A DNA stretch of 35,416 bases from Cephaloticoccus sp. (GTDB taxonomy: Bacteria > Verrucomicrobiota > Verrucomicrobiia > Opitutales > Opitutaceae). The notes below the pieces were generated by a model. It did no database searches and was not told the DNA's origin. It saw only the letters and a list, made by a program, of their open reading frames with translations. Location: NCBI GenBank assembly GCA_021734075.1, contig JAIPJW010000021.1, positions 1 to 35,416 on the forward strand, given 5' to 3'. This document shows, one piece after another, positions 1-8,243 of the stretch (its first letter is position 1; each line of letters opens with the position of its first letter). A program made the translations under genes and the position numbers.

Positions 1-46
1 CAGGAGATTTACAGTCTCCCCTCGTTGGCCACTTGAGTATCCTACC
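1..46 (-). tRNA. tRNA-Tyr (anticodon GTA), 5' part only
   Basis: Read on the minus strand, the sequence folds as the 5' half of a tRNA: acceptor strand GGTAGGA (40-46), D-stem CTC/GAG (35-37 with 21-23) around an AAGTGGCCAAC loop, and a perfect 5-bp anticodon stem GGAGA/TCTCC (15-19 with 3-7). The anticodon loop is CTGTAAA, with anticodon GTA at 10-12, which reads Tyr codons. The variable arm, T-arm and 3' end lie outside the window. Tyr tRNAs normally carry a long variable arm, which would begin just at the edge. Confidence 0.88.
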
Positions 47-156
47 AAACGAAGGGGCGGAAATTCGCGACTCAGCGCGTTAAGTTCAAGGTTTTTTTCG
101 CATGGAGTTGTCTCCCGCCGGTCAGTGGCCTATTCAAGTGCTCCAGACCGAGCCGT

Positions 157-1596
157 ATGAATGACGTGATCGAGCATCCTTTTATCAATGCCGTGCTGCC
201 TCATTTGCTGACGGTGGGCGGCTTCATGCTGGCCTTTTTCCTGATTGCCCGGCTTATGAGCGAAAAACGCCAGCCGGGAAACACGTTCGCCTGGCTGCTG
301 GGCATCGTGCTCATTCCCTACATCGGTGTGCCGCTGTATTTGCTGTTTGGCGGTCGCAAGCTGCGCAAACTGATGGCCAGGAAGAAAAATGTCTTCCCGA
401 CCCTGCCAGGGCCGGAAATCCTGCCCGCCGAGCATGCGCACCGGCCCATCGCGCAGGCGGTCACCGGGGCCGGGGGCTCCCCTCCCGTCGCCGGCAACCA
501 GGTGGAATTGCTGACCAATGGGGAGGAAACCTACCGCATCTGGGAGGAATCAATCTGCAACGCCGTCCACCACATCCACATCACCACCTTTATCCTCAGC
601 AGCGACGAAACCGGCAAACGCATCGTCAAGTTGCTCGCCCGGCGGGCCCGGGAAGGCGTCAAGGTCCGCCTCCTCTTGGATGCGGTCGGTTGCATGTTCA
701 TCAGCCGGAATTTCGTCGCCCCGATCAAAAAAGCCGGGGGTGAAGTGGAATGGTTCATGCCCGTGCTCCCCTTTACCTCACGCGGCTCGGCCAATCTGCG
801 CAATCACCGCAAGATCGCGATTTTCGATCATACCACTGCCATTGTCGGGGGGCACAATCTCGCTACCGAATACATGGGACCGGTGAAAAGGAAAAAACGC
901 TGGGCCGATTTTGGCGCCCGCATCCAGGGTCCGGCCGCCGCCCTGCTCAACGATGTGTTCATGGCCGACTGGTGTTTCGCGAGCCGGCAATCCGCCGAAA
1001 ATATTCGCGCCGAGATTCAGCCCGAAGCCTCGTGTCAGGCCCGCGGGAACGGCGAACTGCAGGTCATCGCAAGCGGACCGGACGTGAACGGTGACCCGTT
1101 ATACGAAGGTCTGCTGGCCATGGTCCAGGCGGCGGAAAAAAGCCTCATCATCATCACGCCCTATTTTATACCGGATGAGGTGCTGCTGCGCTCCTTGATC
1201 GTGAAGGTCCGGTCGGGTTGCGCCATCACCCTGGTGGTGCCCGCCAAGTCGAATCACCGCATCGCGGACTTTGCACGCAAACATTACCTGCGGGAATTGC
1301 GCCACGCCGGGGTGCAGGTGAAACTTTTCGGCCCGGGCATGATGCATTGCAAGGCCACCCTGGCGGATGGCCGGGTGGCATTTTTTGGCTCGGCCAATCT
1401 CGATCTGCGCAGCCTCTTTGTTAATTTCGAAATCGGGGTGATGGTCCACTCGGTTCCGGAAGTGCGTGCGATGACCGAATGGGCCGAAGGCTTGATCGCC
1501 CACTGCACCGACCACCATCCGGCCAAGCCACCACGCTTCAAGCTGCTGGGCGGGTTGGCCGAGGACTTGAGCCGACTGCTGGCACCACTCCTTTAG
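157..1596 (+). CDS. cls: Cardiolipin synthase (phospholipase D family)
   Basis: Joins two phosphatidylglycerol molecules (or PG with another lipid donor) into cardiolipin at the inner membrane. The 479-residue protein has the usual ClsA plan: two N-terminal membrane segments (about 13-33 and 43-64, the PLDc_N region) followed by two PLD catalytic repeats. Both HKD motifs are intact: HRKIAIFD (H217, K219, D224) and HCKATLAD (H397, K399, D404), each followed by the GGHN or GSAN signature. The ATG at 157 places the membrane segments correctly. It runs convergently into the TPR gene, and the two stop codons overlap by 4 bases. Length and motif set are normal, so the family assignment is secure; the exact lipid donor is not visible. 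Confidence 0.93.
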   Translation: MNDVIEHPFINAVLPHLLTVGGFMLAFFLIARLMSEKRQPGNTFAWLLGIVLIPYIGVPLYLLFGGRKLRKLMARKKNVFPTLPGPEILPAEHAHRPIAQAVTGAGGSPPVAGNQVELLTNGEETYRIWEESICNAVHHIHITTFILSSDETGKRIVKLLARRAREGVKVRLLLDAVGCMFISRNFVAPIKKAGGEVEWFMPVLPFTSRGSANLRNHRKIAIFDHTTAIVGGHNLATEYMGPVKRKKRWADFGARIQGPAAALLNDVFMADWCFASRQSAENIRAEIQPEASCQARGNGELQVIASGPDVNGDPLYEGLLAMVQAAEKSLIIITPYFIPDEVLLRSLIVKVRSGCAITLVVPAKSNHRIADFARKHYLRELRHAGVQVKLFGPGMMHCKATLADGRVAFFGSANLDLRSLFVNFEIGVMVHSVPEVRAMTEWAEGLIAHCTDHHPAKPPRFKLLGGLAEDLSRLLAPLL

Positions 1597-3653
1597 CCGC
1601 CCCGCAAATCACGCAACAGTTCCGCCCGATCCAGATTTTCCCGCGCCTCCGGATAATTCGGCCGAATCCGCAGGGCGGCCTGCAATTGCCCCACCGCGTC
1701 CGACCAGCGTTCCATGCGCATAAAGAGCACACCCAGGCCGTTGCGGGCTTCCGCGAAATTGGGCTGCAGACGGATCGCCGCGGAAAATTGATCCACCGCC
1801 TCGGGATAACGCTGCATGCGGGTCAAAAGCAACCCCAGGGTATAGCGCGCGATCATATTGTTGGAATCCAACTCAACGGCTTTCTGCAAGTGTTGAAAAG
1901 CGAGTTCCGTCCGACCCAGGTGAGCCAGTAGCGACCCCATCTCACTGTGGATGGCTGAGTCCTCCGGCGTCAAACGCACCACATGTTCATAGCGTTGCAA
2001 GGCCTCGTCATGCCGGCCGGCATAGACCAGCGCGCTGGCATAACTGTGCAGGGTGATCGGTTGATCGGGGGTGATTTCATCCGCCCTTTGATAATGAACC
2101 AAGGCTTCATCGATCCGGCCGATGCGCAGGAGGCTGTAGGCCAGACCGTAGTGTGCCAGCATGTAGTCCGACTTCAGCTGCACGGCCCGCTCGTAATGCG
2201 TCACGGCCCGGGCAAAGTCATCGATTTTGAAATACACGTTGCCCAGGTTGTATTCGGCTTCGGCATAGTCGGGCTGCACGACCAATGCCCGTTCATAGGT
2301 CGCCACCGCCTCCGCCATGCGATTTTCCTCCACATAGCAACTCGCCAGGTTCACGAGGGCCCGGGCGTTGTCCGGCACCTTTGCCGCGGTGTCGGCCCAG
2401 ATGGACAGTTTGGTGTGATAAGCGGTATTGCGCTTGGCCGTGCCGAATCCGGCCACGACCGCCACCAGGAAGACACCGGGCAGCACCCACCGGCCCCACC
2501 AGCGGTAGAGACCCAACCCCACCAGGATCACCACTCCGGCCAGCGGCAAATACATGCGATGCTCCGCGAGGGTCTGGGTGGTCAGTGGCACGAAGCTGGA
2601 ACTCGGCGCGAGAATCGAAAAGGCCGTGAAAGCAACAAAACCGATCACGGGCCGGCGCACCAGAGCGACCAGTGTCGCCGCCACCAACCCCAGCAGGATC
2701 ACCCCCTGCCACCATACTTCGCGCACGCTGGAGACGACATTTGCCCCGTAGTCCATCACCAGGGGATGGGGCCAAAGGGACAGGCGCAGATACAAAAGAA
2801 TCCCCCGACATTGGGTCAGGGCATAATCCCAGGCACTCATGCCCAGACCAAAGCCCACAATGCCTCCCCGCTTGTCGTTCGAAATCACGAGGAAGACCAG
2901 CAACACCCAGGTGGCGGCCAATCCCAGATAATACCTCCATCGTTCGCGCCATGCCGCTTTGAAGGATCCCGCCGCAAAGGTGCGGTCAAAGAGCAACACG
3001 ATCACGGGAGCAGTCGCCATGATCTCCTTGGCGGCCATGCCCGTCAGACAGGCAATCACACTCAGGCTTAGCCACCAGACAGGGCGGGTTGATTCCAGAC
3101 TGCGCACAAACGTGTAGAGCGTGAGCAGATAAAACAGGCCGCCCAATATTTCCGTGCGTTGGATCACACAAACCACCGATTCGGTCTGCAAGGGATGCAG
3201 GGTCCAGACGAGAGCGATGCCCAGGGCCAAGGGAAGAGCCGACGCGCCGTAAGTCTCGCGCAGGATCGGTCGGCCCAGGGTGCGACGCACCAGGCCAAAA
3301 AGCGCCAAACCCGCCAAGGCATGCAGCACCATATTGAAAAACCGGTAGCTGCGCACATCCAGCCCGCCGATCGCGTAGTTGAACGCCAGGGAAAGATTCA
3401 CAACCGGACGGCCCACTGCACCGGATGCCGTGGGCGGGGCCACGAGGGCATCCGTGAGCGGCCACAACCGCTGGATCGAGGTGTTCTGCACTATGCCTTT
3501 CAAATCATCAAAGACAAAGGGCGACGAAAGGCTGTTCGCATAGGCCAGCAGCACCCCGAGGATGATCACCAGGGCCGAGAGCTGAATCTGCCAACGGGAA
3601 ACATCCCGGGAATCCCGCGCACTCGTTTTACCCTTGGAGGTCGGCACCGGCAT
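1593..3653 (-). CDS. Polytopic membrane protein with C-terminal TPR repeats (TMTC/GT-C-like)
   Basis: A 686-residue protein in two halves. Residues about 22-410 are a series of hydrophobic helices resembling the GT-C/TMTC class of membrane glycosyltransferases. The first loop has an FVFDDLKGI acidic motif, followed by GRPVVNLSLAFNYAIGGLDV, both typical of bacterial TMTC-like proteins. Residues about 425-680 are at least seven tandem TPR units (recurring NLGNVYFKI..A..HYERAV pattern). This suggests a membrane sugar transferase with a protein-binding superhelix, but the donor and target are unknown. It is the last gene of the serA-plsY-hom-lysC-thrC run, only 3 bases after thrC, so it is probably co-transcribed; no metabolic link is evident. 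Fold assignment is fairly confident, function is not. Confidence 0.72.
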   Translation of the reverse strand: MPVPTSKGKTSARDSRDVSRWQIQLSALVIILGVLLAYANSLSSPFVFDDLKGIVQNTSIQRLWPLTDALVAPPTASGAVGRPVVNLSLAFNYAIGGLDVRSYRFFNMVLHALAGLALFGLVRRTLGRPILRETYGASALPLALGIALVWTLHPLQTESVVCVIQRTEILGGLFYLLTLYTFVRSLESTRPVWWLSLSVIACLTGMAAKEIMATAPVIVLLFDRTFAAGSFKAAWRERWRYYLGLAATWVLLVFLVISNDKRGGIVGFGLGMSAWDYALTQCRGILLYLRLSLWPHPLVMDYGANVVSSVREVWWQGVILLGLVAATLVALVRRPVIGFVAFTAFSILAPSSSFVPLTTQTLAEHRMYLPLAGVVILVGLGLYRWWGRWVLPGVFLVAVVAGFGTAKRNTAYHTKLSIWADTAAKVPDNARALVNLASCYVEENRMAEAVATYERALVVQPDYAEAEYNLGNVYFKIDDFARAVTHYERAVQLKSDYMLAHYGLAYSLLRIGRIDEALVHYQRADEITPDQPITLHSYASALVYAGRHDEALQRYEHVVRLTPEDSAIHSEMGSLLAHLGRTELAFQHLQKAVELDSNNMIARYTLGLLLTRMQRYPEAVDQFSAAIRLQPNFAEARNGLGVLFMRMERWSDAVGQLQAALRIRPNYPEARENLDRAELLRDLRGG

Positions 3654-3656
3654 TGG

Positions 3657-5027
3657 TCAGGAGTTCACTTGGACCGCGTGCCCGGTCACAAACCTCGCGA
3701 TCGCGGCCGAGTTCGCATCCACGAGATGTTTGACAATCGGCCGGGTCTTCAGCGCCTCCAGACTTGGGTGGGTCGGTTCGAGGCCTATGGCCGATCGGAT
3801 GGTCTCGGGAAATTTCGCCGGACTGGCAGTCGCCAAAACCACACTGACCCGGTCGGGAGCAAGGCCCTTGAAGGCGCAGGCCGTGTGCGGATCAGCCACG
3901 TAACCAAACTTGTCATGCAGACCCCGGATGATGGCGGGAATTTCCGCATCAGCACAACGGGTGGCCGAAAATATATCGCGATTGAAATCGCCGAACCTTT
4001 GCACGCCGAACTGCTTGAAGTTCACCATGGCCTCCCTCACCCGCGCGGGATCCTGATCGAGACTGTAGTAGAGAAATCGCTCAAAATTGGATGCCACCTG
4101 GATGTCCATCGACGGAGCCAAGCTGGGCCGCACGGACTCCATCCGGTATTCCCCGGTGGTGAAAAGCCGGTAGAGAATATCATTCTGATTGGTTGCCACC
4201 TTGAATGCCGGAATCGGCACCCCCATTTTGTGTAGCAACCAACCCGCCAGCACATTGCCGAAATTCCCGGTGGGCACGACAAACTCCACTTCCTTGCGAA
4301 CCCCCGCCGGCAACCGCAACCACGCATAAAGATAATAAACGCACTGGGCCAACACCCGGGCGAGATTGATGGAGTTGACCGCCGAAAGGCGATGCCTGGT
4401 GCGAAATTCCTGATCGGCGAAAATCTCCTTCAGCGCCGCCTGGGCGTCGTCAAAGGATCCGTTGATCGCCATGGCATATACGTTATCCGCGCCGGTGCAG
4501 GCCATCTGCCGTTCCTGCAACGGCGAGACGCGACCGTCGGGGTAAAGGATGAAGATCGCGGTGCCGGGTTTGCCCAACAGGGCATGAATGGCCGCCGCCC
4601 CGGTGTCACCGGAGGTGGCACCCAGCACGTTGATGGTTTCGCCCTGACGGGCACACTGATAGCCGTAGAGGTTGCCGAGCAGTTGCAGGGCAAAATCCTT
4701 GAAGGCCAGTGTGGGGCCGTGGAACAGCTCCAGCACAAACGTGCGGTCATCCAGTTTGACCAGGGGCGCAATGTCCGGATGCTCAAATTTCGTGTAGGAT
4801 TTCGTCACGATCCCGCGCAAATCGTCCGCCGGAATATCCGTCGCGAACAGGCGCATGAATTCAAAGCACAGGTCCGCGTAACCCAAACCCGCCCACTTGG
4901 ACCATTGGGTCGAAATATCCGGCAGGTTCTCGGGCAGGTAGAGCCCTCCGTCCGGGGCCAGTCCCGTGGCCACTGCGGCGGAAAACCCCAAAGGCGGGGT
5001 CTGGCCTCGCGTGGAGACGAAATTCAT
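3657..5027 (-). CDS. thrC: Threonine synthase
   Basis: PLP enzyme converting O-phospho-L-homoserine to L-threonine, the last step of the pathway. Its 456 residues match the long proteobacterial/yeast-type threonine synthase. The N-terminus has the family pattern STRG (residues 5-8), GLAPDGGLYLP follows, and the PLP lysine is K110 in GPTLAFKDFALQLLGNL. Downstream are ATSGDTGAAAIHALLGK (phosphate/PLP loop) and VPTGNFGNVLAGWLL. It lies 23 bases after lysC and 3 bases before the TPR membrane gene, in an operon that also carries hom and lysC, so the whole aspartate-to-threonine branch after aspartate semialdehyde is nearly complete here (thrB and asd are absent from the window). Confidence 0.96.
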   Translation of the reverse strand: MNFVSTRGQTPPLGFSAAVATGLAPDGGLYLPENLPDISTQWSKWAGLGYADLCFEFMRLFATDIPADDLRGIVTKSYTKFEHPDIAPLVKLDDRTFVLELFHGPTLAFKDFALQLLGNLYGYQCARQGETINVLGATSGDTGAAAIHALLGKPGTAIFILYPDGRVSPLQERQMACTGADNVYAMAINGSFDDAQAALKEIFADQEFRTRHRLSAVNSINLARVLAQCVYYLYAWLRLPAGVRKEVEFVVPTGNFGNVLAGWLLHKMGVPIPAFKVATNQNDILYRLFTTGEYRMESVRPSLAPSMDIQVASNFERFLYYSLDQDPARVREAMVNFKQFGVQRFGDFNRDIFSATRCADAEIPAIIRGLHDKFGYVADPHTACAFKGLAPDRVSVVLATASPAKFPETIRSAIGLEPTHPSLEALKTRPIVKHLVDANSAAIARFVTGHAVQVNS

Positions 5028-5050
5028 GACTGCAACGTCACCCTCCCCAC

Positions 5051-6274
5051 TCAGCCACCAAGTTGATCGAGTTCAAACACCTTGTGTGTGAGGCGCGCGG
5101 CCTCATCGGCCCGGTCCAAATCAATCACAATGGATATCTTGATCTCCGAGGTGCAAATCAGGTCGATATTGATATCCGCGTCAGCCAAGGCCTGGAACAA
5201 GGTCGCAGCCACTCCGGAGTGCGTCTTCATGCCCACACCAACCACGGATAACTTGGCGATGTGCTCGTGGATGGCGACCTGGCCGCCGCCGATATCGTCC
5301 AGCACCGGCTCCAAGGTTTTGAGCGCACGGTGGGAATCACCCAGCGGCACGGTGAAGGTGAGATTGGCAATCCCGTGACGGCCGACGTTTTGCACGATCA
5401 TGTCGACCAGCACATTGGCATCCGCCAGGGCACGAAACACCCGTGCGGCCGAACCCGGTTTGTCGAGGATGTTGCTGACGATGATCTTGGCCTGGTCCTT
5501 GTCGACGGCGACGCCGCGCACGACGACCTTTTCCATGTAGGCGACTTCTTCTTTCACGATGGTTCCTGGGTTGTAGTTGAATGAGGAGCGGACTTCAAAA
5601 ACGACGTTGTATTTCTTGGCGAACTCGACGGAGCGCGACATCATGACCTTCGAGCCGGACGAGGCCAGTTCGAGCATCTCATCATAGGAGATTTCATTGA
5701 GTTTGCAGGCATCGGACACCACCCGCGGATCTGCCGTATAAACCCCGTCGACGTCGGTATAAATCTCGCACTTGTCGGATTGCAATGCCGCGGACAACGC
5801 AATGGCCGTCAGGTCCGAGGCTCCGCGGCCAAAGGTGGTCACATGGCCTTCCTCGTTGATGCCCTGGAAACCGGCCACAATCACGATGCGACCTGCCTCC
5901 AGATCCTTCTCGATCGGCTTGGCGTTGATCGTGGTGATCTTCGCCTTGGTGTGCACCTTGTCGGTAAAGATACCGGCCTGGGCCCCCGTGTAGCTCACCG
6001 CGTCGACCCCGAGGCCGTGCAACGCCATCGCCATCAAGGCGCAGGTTTCCTGCTCACCGATGGCGAGCAGTTGGTCGAGTTCCCGCTCACTGGGATGTGC
6101 GCACACGGATTTCGCCCGGGCGATCAGCTCGTTGGTCACACCCGCCCGCGCGGATACAACCACCACGAGTTGGTTGCCTTGGTCCTGCGCGGACTTGATG
6201 CGCTCGGCGACTTTCTTGATGCGTTCGACGTCACCCACGGAGGTGCCGCCATATTTTTGGACGATGCGTGGCAT
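5051..6274 (-). CDS. lysC: Aspartate kinase, two ACT domains
   Basis: Phosphorylates L-aspartate, the committed step to Lys, Thr and Met. The 407-residue protein begins with the kinase signature QKYGGTSVG and has FGRGASDLTAIALSAAL and YTDVDGVYTADPRVV for substrate and nucleotide binding. Two C-terminal ACT domains follow (about residues 260-330 and 340-405), the usual feedback-inhibition module. Monofunctional, no fused homoserine dehydrogenase. An in-frame ATG at 5536 begins MEKVVVRGVAVDKDQ. This is the same position at which the separately translated beta subunit of Corynebacterium/Bacillus-type alpha2beta2 aspartokinases begins, and it is preceded by a purine-rich AAGAAG, so a nested 161-residue product is possible. 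The gene lies 12 bases after hom, within the operon. Confidence 0.96.
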   Translation of the reverse strand: MPRIVQKYGGTSVGDVERIKKVAERIKSAQDQGNQLVVVVSARAGVTNELIARAKSVCAHPSERELDQLLAIGEQETCALMAMALHGLGVDAVSYTGAQAGIFTDKVHTKAKITTINAKPIEKDLEAGRIVIVAGFQGINEEGHVTTFGRGASDLTAIALSAALQSDKCEIYTDVDGVYTADPRVVSDACKLNEISYDEMLELASSGSKVMMSRSVEFAKKYNVVFEVRSSFNYNPGTIVKEEVAYMEKVVVRGVAVDKDQAKIIVSNILDKPGSAARVFRALADANVLVDMIVQNVGRHGIANLTFTVPLGDSHRALKTLEPVLDDIGGGQVAIHEHIAKLSVVGVGMKTHSGVAATLFQALADADINIDLICTSEIKISIVIDLDRADEAARLTHKVFELDQLGG

Positions 6275-6286
6275 GGTCAGTAAAGA

Positions 6287-7609
6287 TTAGGCTTTGAATT
6301 CACTGATGCGTAAAAGCAGGGGCTTATCCACCACACTGGCGAGCCGGTTGAGCTGGCGCAGGGTGCCGCGCATGGCGCGTTCATGGCTCTCGTGCGTGGT
6401 CAAGACCAGGGACGCGGTATCCGCCACCTCGGACGGGTTCTGGATGACACTGGCTATGCTGACATGGTGCTTCGCCATCACCGAGGCCACCTTGGCCAGC
6501 ACCCCGGGTTCATCCCGCACCGTCAGGCGCAGGTAGTAGCACCCGCGAATGTTTTCCAAGGGGGCCAATTTGAGCCCCCCGGCGGCCGGCAACGGCACCT
6601 CGGAAATCAAGTGCATCCCCTTGCGGTTGCGCAGCAGCGCGACGGCATCGCCAATATCGCTGATGACCGCACTGGCCGTGGCGTCCTGTCCCGCCCCCTT
6701 GCCGATGTAAAGGGTGGTGCCGACCACGTCGCCGGTGACGGAGATCGCGTTGTAGACCCCGCTGACATTGGCAATGACGTTGCCCTCGGGCAGCAAGGTG
6801 GGATGCACACGGACGGAAAGTTCGTTGGAGACAAAATCCCGGGTGATGATGGCCAGCAATTTGATGCCGTAGCCCAGCGTGGCCGCATTTTTGAAATCTG
6901 CAGGGGTGATGCGATCAATTCCCTCGACGATCATCCGATCGGGATGCACCCAGATGCCATGGGCCAGCCAGGCCAGCACCGCGGCCTTGTGCGCGGCATC
7001 CCAACCCTGCACGTCCAAGGCTTCGTCCGCCTCAGCATACCCCAGTTGCTTGGCCTCGGCCAGCACGCTGTCATAGGGTTCGTCGCGCTCCTCCATCTGG
7101 GTGAGGATATAGTTACAGGTGCCGTTGAGGATGCCGTAAATGTGGGGAAATCGATTGGCCACCAAGCCTTCGCGCAGGGCCTTGATGATGGGGACTCCGC
7201 CCGCCACGCTCGCTTCAAAGAAAAAATGTCCGCCGTGTTTGCGGGCGGTCGCGAAAATCTCGGCGCCATGCGCACAGATCAGGGCCTTGTTGGCCGAAAT
7301 GACCACCTTGCCGGCACTTAATGCCGCCAGGGTCACCTTGAGGGCCAGATCCGTGCCGCCCATCAGTTCGCAGACGATTTGAACCTTGGGGTCGGTCGCG
7401 ATGGACATCGCATCCTTGGTCAGCTTGCGGGCAGGAATCTTGACTGTGCGCTTGCGCCGCAAATCCCGGACGGCGACCGCGCTGATCTCGAGGCAGACCC
7501 CCAAGCGCGACTCAAGGTCTGCGCGTGCGCGCATCAAATGCTTCCAGACTCCCTGCCCGACTGTGCCAAATCCACACAGTCCGATATTGATAACAGTTTT
7601 TTTGCTCAT
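6287..7609 (-). CDS. hom: Homoserine dehydrogenase with C-terminal ACT domain
   Basis: Reduces L-aspartate-4-semialdehyde to homoserine with NAD(P)H. At 440 residues it matches the monofunctional Gram-positive/Verrucomicrobial type. The N-terminal Rossmann motif is GLCGFGTVGQGV. The catalytic domain includes SANKALICAHG, ASVAGGVPIIKALREGL and NGTCNYILTQM, with the family's lysine-rich dimer region, then AEADEALDVQGWDAAHKAA. An ACT domain (about residues 357-425, starting LRLTVRDEPGVLAKVASVMA) probably gives threonine feedback control. The start ATG overlaps the plsY stop by 4 bases (ATGA arrangement), indicating translational coupling. Confidence 0.96.
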   Translation of the reverse strand: MSKKTVINIGLCGFGTVGQGVWKHLMRARADLESRLGVCLEISAVAVRDLRRKRTVKIPARKLTKDAMSIATDPKVQIVCELMGGTDLALKVTLAALSAGKVVISANKALICAHGAEIFATARKHGGHFFFEASVAGGVPIIKALREGLVANRFPHIYGILNGTCNYILTQMEERDEPYDSVLAEAKQLGYAEADEALDVQGWDAAHKAAVLAWLAHGIWVHPDRMIVEGIDRITPADFKNAATLGYGIKLLAIITRDFVSNELSVRVHPTLLPEGNVIANVSGVYNAISVTGDVVGTTLYIGKGAGQDATASAVISDIGDAVALLRNRKGMHLISEVPLPAAGGLKLAPLENIRGCYYLRLTVRDEPGVLAKVASVMAKHHVSIASVIQNPSEVADTASLVLTTHESHERAMRGTLRQLNRLASVVDKPLLLRISEFKA

Positions 7610-8235
7610 GCGGGAGTATCAGGCTTCTTCCGACCGGTCTTGTTCTCTGTGCCCGCAAGGAGACGAGAAATGTTGGTCCGATGGCGGATGATGACAAAAA
7701 CCATGACGCCAACACACGCAACCGTAAGTAGTGGAGAAACGTGCTGCACTACTGCGGTTATCGTTAAAGCCACACCCGCTAATATAGAGGCTAATGAGAC
7801 GTAACGCGTGATAGCGACCGTCAAACCCCAGACAATAGCCGCGACCAGTGCACCCTGCGGAAACAACATAAGAAAACCCCCAGCACCCGTAGCAACGCTC
7901 TTGCCACCTCGGAAGTGGGTGAAGCACGAAAAGGCGTGTCCTAATAAAGCACCGATAAATCCTGAGACCATTAGAATACTTGGATCCACTCCCGTCGTGA
8001 TGGTAGGTTGGCAAAATAGTGGCCAACCGGTCGCGACCATGCCTTTAAAAATATCAAGATAAAGAACGAGATTTCCCAAGATAGGACCGAAAACCCGACG
8101 AACGTTGGTTGCACCAGAACTTTTGCTACCGACTTCGAATATATTCACCCCCTTGGCCCGCGCAACGAGGAACCCGAAGGGCAAAGCGCCCAACAGGTAA
8201 CCAATCACGCCGGCAATTAGGAGAAATACGATCAT
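7606..8235 (-). CDS. plsY: Acyl-phosphate:glycerol-3-phosphate acyltransferase
   Basis: Inner-membrane enzyme that transfers an acyl group from acyl-phosphate to glycerol-3-phosphate, giving lysophosphatidate. The 209-residue, mostly hydrophobic sequence carries the three PlsY motifs: EVGSKSSGATNVRR (about 35-47, a variant of GSGNxGATN), GHAFSCFTHFRGGKSVATG (about 99-117) and HRTNISRLLAGTENK near the C-terminus. It sits 8 bases after serA and overlaps hom. My count for 7681-8220 is about 51% G+C against about 63% in flanking genes, and the codons include more TTA, ATA and AAT-type choices, so this gene may have a separate origin from its operon partners. Confidence 0.92.
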   Translation of the reverse strand: MIVFLLIAGVIGYLLGALPFGFLVARAKGVNIFEVGSKSSGATNVRRVFGPILGNLVLYLDIFKGMVATGWPLFCQPTITTGVDPSILMVSGFIGALLGHAFSCFTHFRGGKSVATGAGGFLMLFPQGALVAAIVWGLTVAITRYVSLASILAGVALTITAVVQHVSPLLTVACVGVMVFVIIRHRTNISRLLAGTENKTGRKKPDTPA

Positions 8236-8243
8236 CGGTTGGC

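Noticed and set aside
1983-3071. Long plus-strand open frame (362 codons) opposite the TPR gene
   Set aside because: It is a GC-rich antisense shadow with His/Gly/Gln-rich, low-information sequence; the minus-strand TPR and membrane motifs are clear.
3159-4235. Long plus-strand open frame (358 codons) opposite thrC and the TPR gene
   Set aside because: Antisense to two recognised genes and spanning their junction; no family motif and shadow-type composition.
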